From a virus, in IMG/VR virus record IMGVR_UViG_3300009104_000682, positions 1-32,967 of that record: a DNA stretch of 32,967 nucleotides, one strand, 5' to 3'. The translations under genes and the position numbers were made by a program. The notes beneath the pieces were generated by a model. That model saw only the letters and a list, made by a program, of their open reading frames with translations, was not told the DNA's origin and searched no databases. Shown one piece after another: positions 8,740 to 14,846 of this stretch (positions within the stretch are counted from its first letter, which is position 1; each line of letters begins with the position of its first letter).

Positions 8740-9671
8740 TTGAACTTCACCTGAGCCATGATTTCAGTCATACACGCAAGGAGATTTATTTCTTGATCTG
8801 CGACAAATGCTGACTTATAGGAATATTCAGCCAAGATAACAACAGCATGAGGGATCGTAGACTTATCAATATGATCATAAAGAGAATCATAGAACCTCCT
8901 AAAAATACGGACAGGATCGTTGTCCAGATTATTGACAATCCACTTTCGTACATTTGTAAACTCTTGGTTTTTAAGTGACTCCATAAGTTCATTGATATTT
9001 ACCTCCGATAGATTTACAAGAATACCAGCATCGATTTGACCTGATGCAGAATACCTTTGAAGTTCGTTTAATACTCTTCTCCAATCTGGAAAGTATTTAT
9101 TGAGAAGTTCTGCAACTGCTTTCTGGTCAAACTTTACATTCTCATCTTTCAGTATTGTTTGGACACGACTAAAAAAATCAGCTGCAAGTTTTGGTTTATC
9201 ACTCTTTGGAATGATAAAGTCCACAACACTACATCGAGAGTGTAACGGTTCAATCAGACGGTTCTTATAGTTACAGGTTAGAATGAATCCACAGTTCTTG
9301 TGAAACTCTTCCATGAACCCACGCAGAGCTGGTTGAGTTGACTGTGGGTTTAGATAGTCTGCCTCATCAAGTATGATGTACTTGCGTCCACCCTCCAATG
9401 AAACAGTTGATGCAAAGTTTTTGATTTTAGTTCTAAGAACATCGATACCCGATTCCTCAGAACCGTTTATCATCATCCAAGTTGCACCTATTTCTTCCAC
9501 CATCGCTTTTGCAACAGTGGTCTTACCTACGCCTGGCCCACCAGACAGAATAAGATTTGGTATGTGTCCATCTTTTACAAACTCAGAAAAAGATTCCTTG
9601 AGAGAGTTTGGTAAAATACACGCATCAATAGTTGTGGGGCGGTATTTCTCCACCCACAAAAAAGTTTCCAT
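8736..9671 (-). CDS. 44: clamp-loader ATPase gp44
   Basis: This AAA+ ATPase opens and loads the gp45 clamp with gp62. Walker A is GGPGVGKT at 44-51 and Walker B is DEAD at 102-105. An SRC motif in 'HSRCSVVDF' (about 146) carries the arginine finger. The length of 311 is near T4 gp44 (319). The ATG at 9671 has GAGG about 8 nt upstream. It is followed by gp62 with a 4-nt overlap, which gives coupled translation. A 37-codon ORF separates it from gp45. Confidence 0.97.
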   Translation of the reverse strand: METFLWVEKYRPTTIDACILPNSLKESFSEFVKDGHIPNLILSGGPGVGKTTVAKAMVEEIGATWMMINGSEESGIDVLRTKIKNFASTVSLEGGRKYIILDEADYLNPQSTQPALRGFMEEFHKNCGFILTCNYKNRLIEPLHSRCSVVDFIIPKSDKPKLAADFFSRVQTILKDENVKFDQKAVAELLNKYFPDWRRVLNELQRYSASGQIDAGILVNLSEVNINELMESLKNQEFTNVRKWIVNNLDNDPVRIFRRFYDSLYDHIDKSTIPHAVVILAEYSYKSAFVADQEINLLACMTEIMAQVKFK

Positions 9672-9702
9672 AATATAAACCTCAAATTTGTTGGATACCT
9701 GT

Positions 9703-9816
9703 CTATCCTTCTTCTAATTCTTGTATCCTAGCTTCTAAATTACCATTCACTGATTGTAAGTCTATGACTTCTTGTTCAACTTCACGCAATCTTTCTATGA
9801 TTTCATCAATACTCAT
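9703..9816 (-). CDS. 37-aa coiled-coil-like small protein between gp45 and gp44
   Basis: An ATG at 9816 shares one base with the gp45 stop (TAATG) and has a perfect AGGAGG about 8 nt upstream. The 37 residues are almost entirely charged or aliphatic ('MSIDEIIERLREVEQEVIDL' is the N-terminal half), with I/L/V at heptad-like spacing, so a single amphipathic helix or short coiled coil is predicted. No homology is recognised. Its location suggests an accessory to clamp or loader, but this is inference only. Confidence 0.65.
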   Translation of the reverse strand: MSIDEIIERLREVEQEVIDLQSVNGNLEARIQELEEG

Positions 9817-10499
9817 TATTCAACCTCCTGATAAGATGATTCTGGTTCAAGGGCTATCCAATACTCGACTGCGTTACCAGCTTGACTTTTGAAGTGACTG
9901 ATATTTTTTGATGACACATTGACATCATAATTAGTCGGCAACAATTTTAAGTTATCAACTTTAAAAAAGAAGTTATACTCACCATTACCCTCAGCATCTA
10001 CGTCTAAAGAATAATTGTTTGCGGTGTCATTCTTTTTATCTTTAACAGTAAGGTAAGAACCAGTACCGTTCTTTTCAAGAACCAAGTCAGGTGAACCAAT
10101 CACACTGGCTGCACGTTGAACCTTAGACAAGTCACCACTGTCCAAAGAAAACTTAACCTCTGTCTCAGGCATTGTTATCTCACTGCTTGGAGTAGTAACA
10201 ACCGATGGGTCAGAGTAAAAGTATTTCAGAGAGTTTCCTGTTTTACCTTCCTCTGTTATCATCACATAGTTTTCAGAAAAATCTAGAACTGGATTTGTGA
10301 ATAAAGATAGAGCTGCAAGAAACTCATTCAAGTCATAGATTGCAATCTCTCTTGGAAAGTCTTCATCAACCTCTGCCTTTGCAACGATGTTCTTCATCGC
10401 AGACATTGTTGATATTGTTTTGCCTTCCTTAATCACTAGGTTCTGATTTATGGAAGCAAAGTTCTTCAGTACTGAAGTAGTGTGTTCACTTAGTTTCAT
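9816..10499 (-). CDS. 45: sliding clamp gp45
   Basis: This is the trimeric DNA-encircling clamp that tethers gp43 and, in T4, also activates late transcription together with gp55 and gp33. The 227-residue length matches T4 gp45 (228). Recognisable features are the N-terminal 'LKNFASINQNLVIKEGK', the Asp-rich 'IAIYDLNEFLAALSLF' and the C-terminal 'EYWIALEPESSY'. The ATG overlaps the stop of the preceding gene (ATGA) and has GAGG 7 nt upstream. gp55 (24.0-24.5 kb) is in the same window; no gp33 was recognised. Confidence 0.95.
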   Translation of the reverse strand: MKLSEHTTSVLKNFASINQNLVIKEGKTISTMSAMKNIVAKAEVDEDFPREIAIYDLNEFLAALSLFTNPVLDFSENYVMITEEGKTGNSLKYFYSDPSVVTTPSSEITMPETEVKFSLDSGDLSKVQRAASVIGSPDLVLEKNGTGSYLTVKDKKNDTANNYSLDVDAEGNGEYNFFFKVDNLKLLPTNYDVNVSSKNISHFKSQAGNAVEYWIALEPESSYQEVE

Positions 10500-10786
10500 T
10501 GTATATCCTCATTTTCATTAATATAGAGTGCTATGATACCATAATGTATCACCTTTAGCAAGTCCTTTCGATCCTTGCCGTTCTTCTTTCCATATCGCTG
10601 TGCATACTTGAGTATGTTACCGATACAAAATCCTTCGCCATGTCCACCGTCAATGATGAACTCTGTGGCTTGAAACTTATTCCGACTGTAATGTTCATCA
10701 TAAGTTTTATCAATATATTCTTTTAATTCCTCAAGAGCTTTATTTTCATTATACTTGTAGGGAATCATGTGTTTACTGTTACTCAT
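10496..10786 (-). CDS. DUF3310-like small protein
   Basis: The C-terminal half 'GFCIGNILKYAQRYGKKNGK' followed by 'DRKDLLKVIHYGIIAL' fits the DUF3310 pattern (GN.iKY..R...K....DL.K...Y), a small helical phage domain sometimes called nucleotide-kinase-like without proven activity. The frame extends to a TTG at 10798, but the ATG at 10786 overlaps the previous stop (ATGAGTAA) and is preferred, giving 96 residues. Neither has a strong Shine-Dalgarno. It sits just ahead of gp45 in the same operon. Function unknown. Confidence 0.75.
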   Translation of the reverse strand: MSNSKHMIPYKYNENKALEELKEYIDKTYDEHYSRNKFQATEFIIDGGHGEGFCIGNILKYAQRYGKKNGKDRKDLLKVIHYGIIALYINENEDIQ

Positions 10787-11609
10787 CGATTTTTGCAACC
10801 ATTATTCTGTCTTTGATGCGTGAAGAAGTTTCCTTTCTTTGTTTGTTATGTTCCTTTAGTACATTTGAATACTTTTCTTTCTCTTGTATAGAATCAAATA
10901 TATTAAAGTTGGCAACAAACGTCCTACGTTCACCCTCACCAAAAAAAGGGAACACCTCATGGTCTAACCAGTTAGGCCATATGAGTAATTTTCCTTCTGC
11001 TGGTTGTATCGCTTCCTGTGATTGACATTTCAATCTAAAAAGATCTTGAGCAGAATTTAATCCCCAAGTAAATTGTGTCCATCCGTCTATTATTCCAGAT
11101 GCACGATGCAAACTAATATCTTCAGATGGTTTCATATTTTTAATTGAATCGGGAACCTTTAACCACATAAGACTAGACAGACCAGCTGAAGTTGCAACTC
11201 CATGAGAATGTCTTGGATTATAATCACCAGCATAACTATGAACCGTCCATGCGTCATACGTTTCAGCATGAGATTGTTTTTTGTATGCTTGTTGTATATA
11301 ATTAGTTGCACAACTGTCTAATATCTTTTTAAACTCAACTGCAAACTCATGCTCGTCCATTGGAAACATTAGTTGTTTAGATTTCTCATCCTGTCGAACT
11401 TGTCCAACCAGACTGTGACTATAATCTTTATCAGAGGGAATAATCACTTCATCTATAAAAGTGTTTAACTCATCAACAAATGGTTTTGGAAAATCAACGG
11501 ACAGCATATGCAATGCAGGCCAAGTTTTGACTTTCATCTTTGCTTCAATCTTTGGTTTCCCCGATGGTTTCGGGGGTTGATTATTTGATGCGAGTTCTGC
11601 AAGTTTCAT
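10779..11609 (-). CDS. 2OG-Fe(II) oxygenase-like protein, copy 1 of a tandem pair
   Basis: The 276-residue product resembles its upstream neighbour (11609-12823) over most of its length; shared blocks include 'LVGQ(V/I)RQ', 'WTVHSY.GDYNP' and 'FFGEGERRT'. The putative iron site is 'NPRHSHG' near residue 133, with a distal His in 'WLDHEVFPFFGEGERR' near 225 and the Arg that would hold 2OG just after it. This copy has H-x-H where the neighbour has H-x-D, so activity may differ. The ATG at 11609 overlaps the neighbour's stop by one base. The likely reaction is hydroxylation of an unknown substrate. Confidence 0.7.
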   Translation of the reverse strand: MKLAELASNNQPPKPSGKPKIEAKMKVKTWPALHMLSVDFPKPFVDELNTFIDEVIIPSDKDYSHSLVGQVRQDEKSKQLMFPMDEHEFAVEFKKILDSCATNYIQQAYKKQSHAETYDAWTVHSYAGDYNPRHSHGVATSAGLSSLMWLKVPDSIKNMKPSEDISLHRASGIIDGWTQFTWGLNSAQDLFRLKCQSQEAIQPAEGKLLIWPNWLDHEVFPFFGEGERRTFVANFNIFDSIQEKEKYSNVLKEHNKQRKETSSRIKDRIMVAKIDE

Positions 11610-12823
11610 TATTCAGACTCTTCCACTTCTGATTCATCATCTACGTTTTGATTGTAACCTTTTTCAGATATCTCTTTTGCTTTTGGTAAAACATTTATAT
11701 TTGCAGACATTGTTCTGCGTTCACCTTCACCAAAGAACGGATTGACACCATGACGCAACCATGCTGGAAACATTAACATCGTACCCACTTCTGGTTTGAC
11801 GTATTCCTCAGTAATCGGTCTAAGCATATTGACATCCCTTACACCGTTTGTTCCCCATGTAAGATAGGTGAAACCATCTACTGCACCAGACGATTGATTG
11901 AGCCCACCAAATTCTTCTGATGGATTATCAAGTGCTGATATTTGCGGTGGAACTTTTAGATACATGATACAGGACAGTCCCATTTGAGTTCTAGTTCCAT
12001 GATCATGTACAGGGTTATAATCACCCTCATAACTATGCACCGTCCACATAGACTGCGTATCAATTTCACAAGGAAGTCCTACAGTTCTATCCATATACTC
12101 ATGAGCAAGTTTTAATAGGACAGTATTCAACTGTTCCCCATACTCGTCACCCTCATGTGGAAAGTGAAGTTGCTTGGATCGTTCACTCTGTCGAATCTGA
12201 CCGACAAGACCAGATGAAAAATCTACATCATTTGGAATAATGGTGTCATCGATATGGTCATTAATTTCCTCTATAACTTCTAACGGAAACTGAACACGCA
12301 TTACGTTGACTGCTAACTTAGGACGCATTGCAATCTGCATACCTTGTTTCTCTTGTGCAAGGTCTGAATCTGGATGTATATTACCATGAAATTCAGTTAA
12401 GTCCTCACCAGCTTCTTGTCTACGATTGTATTCAGCTGCAAGTGCTCGACTTCTCCTTTTACGATCTGCTTTCTCTTCCAATCGTTTCTTTTCTGCTTCT
12501 CTATCTGCATTAATATTATTTTCTGCATTGATAAATTCTTTTCGTTTAATTAGTTGGAAATCTTCAGACATTTGTTTGCCCTCCTTAGTTAGTGCATCTT
12601 TTGCTTTACGAGTCATTTCCTCGGCCCCCTTCTTATCTCCACCAAATGCTAATAGGTTAGAGTAATCTCCGATTGTAAAAGGTTTTTCTGGGGGTTTTTG
12701 GAGTTCAAGTTGACCATTATCAGTAAGGACTTCTACGCCCAATTGAACAGCAGGCAACTCCTGTTCTGTTACCATCACGTTCTGACTTCTGCCCTTTCTT
12801 GATTTTGTTTTTTCATCACTCAT
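11609..12823 (-). CDS. 2OG-Fe(II) oxygenase-like protein with a charged N-terminal extension, copy 2 of the pair
   Basis: The 404-residue protein has an N-terminal region of about 150 residues rich in Lys, Glu and Arg (for example 'ADREAEKKRLEEKADRKRR'), likely a long helix. The oxygenase-like domain follows: 'NPVHDHG' near 270 gives the H-x-D iron ligands, and 'WLRHGVNPFFGEGERRT' near 367 gives the distal His and 2OG-binding Arg. It is a paralogue of the next gene, which lacks the charged extension. It has its own promoter (12849-12878) and AAGGA before the ATG. The substrate is unknown; the charged arm could bind nucleic acid or a partner protein. Confidence 0.72.
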   Translation of the reverse strand: MSDEKTKSRKGRSQNVMVTEQELPAVQLGVEVLTDNGQLELQKPPEKPFTIGDYSNLLAFGGDKKGAEEMTRKAKDALTKEGKQMSEDFQLIKRKEFINAENNINADREAEKKRLEEKADRKRRSRALAAEYNRRQEAGEDLTEFHGNIHPDSDLAQEKQGMQIAMRPKLAVNVMRVQFPLEVIEEINDHIDDTIIPNDVDFSSGLVGQIRQSERSKQLHFPHEGDEYGEQLNTVLLKLAHEYMDRTVGLPCEIDTQSMWTVHSYEGDYNPVHDHGTRTQMGLSCIMYLKVPPQISALDNPSEEFGGLNQSSGAVDGFTYLTWGTNGVRDVNMLRPITEEYVKPEVGTMLMFPAWLRHGVNPFFGEGERRTMSANINVLPKAKEISEKGYNQNVDDESEVEESE

Positions 12824-12848
12824 AACAAATCCTTTTTCAATTTAATCT

Positions 12849-12878
12849 ATTGTATAAAAATATGGGGGGTATTGTCAA
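12849..12878 (-). promoter_or_regulatory. sigma70-type promoter, TTGACA-18-TACAAT, with the -35 box inside a terminator-like hairpin
   Basis: TTGACA (12878-12873) and TACAAT (12854-12849) are 18 bp apart; the start would be near 12842, 19 nt before the ATG at 12823. Confidence 0.78.
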
Positions 12879-12884
12879 CCCCCC
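12856..12884 (-). terminator. hairpin after hsp20 whose loop holds a -35 box
   Basis: GGGGGG (12884-12879) and CCCCCC (12869-12864) form the stem around a 9-nt loop TTGACAATA, followed by AUAUUUUUAU. It can terminate hsp20 transcripts while its DNA provides the next promoter. Confidence 0.65.
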
Positions 12885-12903
12885 AATAGAACATCACAAG
12901 ATA

Positions 12904-13341
12904 TTATTTAATGTCAATAAGTCTTGGCTTCTTTTCTTCTGGAACCACTTGTTCAAGTTGAACCAGTAGTAAACCGTTCTCAAGTTTTGCACCTGTAACA
13001 ATAATATCATCAGCAAGTGTATACTTTCGATTGAATTTACGATAGGAAATTCCACGATGAAGAACTTCGGATTCATCTGAATTATTTTTTACAGAACGAA
13101 TCGTTAGTACGCCATTCGCAACTTCCACTTCAATATCATCCTTACCGAAACCAGCCAGAGCCAGTTCGATCTCATAACCATAGTCGCCAACCTTTTTAAT
13201 GTTGTAGGGAGGGAAACCTGTAGAGTTCATGTTATTGTTAGTGTAATCCACAAGTCTGTCGAATACACGATCAAAACCTACAGCGTAGGGGGTAAGTTGA
13301 TTCACGTTAAAATTATCAAATAGTGCTTTAGTAGTAACCAT
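12904..13341 (-). CDS. Hsp20 / alpha-crystallin small heat-shock protein
   Basis: This ATP-independent holdase chaperone has 145 residues, as for IbpA-type proteins. The alpha-crystallin domain runs from about 45 to 135, with 'YEIELALAGFGKDDIEVEV', 'LTIRS' and 'HRGISYRKFNRKYTLADDI', closely matching bacterial IbpA. The final part carries the usual 'LENGLLLVQL' strand. The ATG has AAGGAG 7 nt upstream. Such genes are common in marine T4-like phages. It follows the tRNA-like element and a terminator and lies near the MoxR/VWA pair, so the region has a protein-folding or remodelling theme. Confidence 0.93.
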   Translation of the reverse strand: MVTTKALFDNFNVNQLTPYAVGFDRVFDRLVDYTNNNMNSTGFPPYNIKKVGDYGYEIELALAGFGKDDIEVEVANGVLTIRSVKNNSDESEVLHRGISYRKFNRKYTLADDIIVTGAKLENGLLLVQLEQVVPEEKKPRLIDIK

Positions 13342-13430
13342 TATAGTCTCCTTAAATTAAGCAAGATTAAAGTTGTAATCCCTAAAAAGGCAATTACATT
13401 ATTATATATAAGGTTTGTATATCTCATATT

Positions 13431-13458
13431 ACAAAAAGACCGAAATTTTTTCGGTCTT
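13431..13458 (-). terminator. rho-independent terminator after the tRNA-like element
   Basis: AAGACCGAAA and TTTCGGTCTT form a perfect 10-bp stem around a 3-nt loop, followed by UUUGU. Confidence 0.85.
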
Positions 13459-13464
13459 GGTTTT

Positions 13465-13539
13465 TGGTTGGAGTGGAAAGAATCGAACTTTCATTTCTAG
13501 AGGGATATCCTTTAGCGTAGTCCAAGCTACTTCACCCCA
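13465..13539 (-). tRNA. tRNA-like element with encoded CCA and irregular anticodon arm
   Basis: The 75-nt minus-strand element has a 7-bp acceptor stem (TGGGGTG with CACTCCA, one G-U), a perfect T arm (GAAAG-TTCGATT-CTTTC), a D arm (GTAG-CTTGGA-CTAC) and a 3' ACCA encoded in the DNA. The anticodon arm does not fold normally. CTAAA pairs with TCTAG with one mismatch but leaves a 9-nt loop. The shifted fold TAAAG/CTCTA leaves a 7-nt loop, GATATCC, with A instead of the universal U33. No anticodon is therefore assigned. It lies between a TATAAATA box and a terminator. It may be an unusual tRNA, a decayed tRNA, or a tRNA mimic. Confidence 0.5.
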
Positions 13540-13542
13540 AGT

Positions 13543-13550
13543 TATTTATA
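13543..13550 (-). promoter_or_regulatory. T4-type late promoter box TATAAATA before the tRNA-like element
   Basis: An exact TATAAATA lies on the minus strand, between the MoxR stop (13551) and the tRNA-like 5' end (13539). The expected start, near 13537, is at the very first bases of the element. Confidence 0.5.
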
Positions 13551-14750
13551 TTAGAATGGTGCTTCCTCTTCATCTTCATCTTCATCAGTCTCATTCACAG
13601 TCTCAGCGAGAGGGTCAACTCCAGCATCAATCTTAGTGTAGAGATCCATGAACGACTCTTTAGTATCGTCATCGAAGCGGTTGACGCATAACTCGATAGA
13701 CTTCATTTTGTCCTCGAAGATTGCAAACGCTTTTGCAATGTGGTCTAACCTACGAGTCGAGATAACTTCATCAACTCCACCCTCGAAGAAAGTCTTACGA
13801 ATGACCTCAGCCCAAGTGACTAGGTTGGTCGCAAACTCTTCATCGACAGAACCATACTTCTTCATTGAACCAAGAACAATCTTTTTCTCAGTCGCAGTAG
13901 TCGCATAGGGTTGTTCGATAGTGATTGCAAATCGTTCTAGGAACGCTTCGTTCAGAATGTTAGTTCCGATAAATCGTCCATCCTCAGAACCTTTACCCTT
14001 AGTGTTGGCAGTCGCCATCACATTGAAACCTTCTTTCGGAGTCACCCATTTGTTAACCTTCTTGAGATAGACACCCTTGCCTTCCAGCACTGGTTGAAGT
14101 GCGAGTAACTTGTTTGAACCCAAATCACACTCATCAAGGAGCAACGTGCAACCACGTTCCATCGCCTCGATAACAGGCCCAGGCACAAACTTGGTTTCAC
14201 CGTTTATCAATCGGAATCCACCGAGCAAATCATCCTCATCAGTCTCGATGGTGATGTTCACTCGAATCAATTCCTTTTTGAGTTTGGCGTGAATCTGTTC
14301 AATCATCAAAGTTTTACCGTTACCAGAAAGACCAGTAACAAACACTGGATAGAACATCTTAGACTCGACAATCTTTTTGATTGTCGCAAAGTGACCCCAA
14401 GGCACAAAACCTTCAAAGGGACTAGGAACTAAATTTTCTATTTCCATATTGGTCGCAACCAAACTCATAACTGCCTCTTGGGCAACTGGTTCTGCAACAA
14501 CAGGAGCTGGTGTTGAAACTGGTTTAGAAACTTTAATGTTCCTAGAAACCTTTTCAATATCCCCAAGAGAGGGCAACTTGTATTGAGCTGCACCTACTCG
14601 ATACTTAGGTCTTTTGAACCAAGATGGATTTGAAATGCCCGTAGACTGAACAAACTCATTGATTTGTGATCGACTAAGAACAGCACCATCACCAAATTTT
14701 TCAGTCGCAGATTCTACGAACTTTAATCGTTGTGGAGTTAATTTAATCAT
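13551..14750 (-). CDS. MoxR/CobS-like AAA+ ATPase
   Basis: The 399-residue protein has Walker A GLSGNGKT (140-147), Walker B 'LLLDEC' (203-208), sensor 1 'ATANT' (246-250) and an arginine-finger region 'LNEAFLERF' near 266-274. The first 70 residues contain a small helical domain, followed by a Pro/Val/Ala-rich linker at 75-95; the C-terminal tail is very acidic. Marine-phage homologues are usually annotated CobS (cobaltochelatase subunit), but MoxR-family ATPases more generally remodel target proteins with a VWA partner. That partner is encoded directly upstream (14847-17093), each gene having its own promoter of the same class. A remodelling role is more likely than cobalamin synthesis, since no other cobalamin gene is present. 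Confidence 0.85.
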   Translation of the reverse strand: MIKLTPQRLKFVESATEKFGDGAVLSRSQINEFVQSTGISNPSWFKRPKYRVGAAQYKLPSLGDIEKVSRNIKVSKPVSTPAPVVAEPVAQEAVMSLVATNMEIENLVPSPFEGFVPWGHFATIKKIVESKMFYPVFVTGLSGNGKTLMIEQIHAKLKKELIRVNITIETDEDDLLGGFRLINGETKFVPGPVIEAMERGCTLLLDECDLGSNKLLALQPVLEGKGVYLKKVNKWVTPKEGFNVMATANTKGKGSEDGRFIGTNILNEAFLERFAITIEQPYATTATEKKIVLGSMKKYGSVDEEFATNLVTWAEVIRKTFFEGGVDEVISTRRLDHIAKAFAIFEDKMKSIELCVNRFDDDTKESFMDLYTKIDAGVDPLAETVNETDEDEDEEEAPF

Positions 14751-14784
14751 AATGTAACCTCATCATTTTTCACACTATACATAT

Positions 14785-14814
14785 ATTATCGTTGATTTTG
14801 GGGGGCATTGTCAA
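14785..14814 (-). promoter_or_regulatory. sigma70-type promoter of the MoxR gene, TTGACA-18-GATAAT
   Basis: TTGACA (14814-14809) and GATAAT (14790-14785) are 18 bp apart. The -35 box forms the loop of a GGGGGC/GCCCCC hairpin (14801-14820). The start would be near 14778, 28 nt before the ATG. Confidence 0.75.
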
Positions 14815-14842
14815 GCCCCCTATAAGTTCCTGATTTATCAGG
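14801..14842 (-). terminator. double hairpin after the VWA gene
   Basis: On the minus strand CCTGAT-AA-ATCAGG is followed by GGGGGC-TTGACAAT-GCCCCC. There is no long U tract, so termination strength is uncertain; the second hairpin overlaps the next promoter. Confidence 0.45.
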
Positions 14843-14846
14843 GGTT

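Noticed and set aside
13342-13430. Promoter for hsp20 in the gap before it (TATAAT-like bases near 13400)
   Set aside because: No -35 box at 17-18 bp and no TATAAATA; evidence too weak to list.
13465-13539. Amber-suppressor tRNA that could read the TAG at 32723
   Set aside because: The CTA in CTCTAGA cannot be placed in an anticodon loop with a paired stem, and TAG ends several genes normally.
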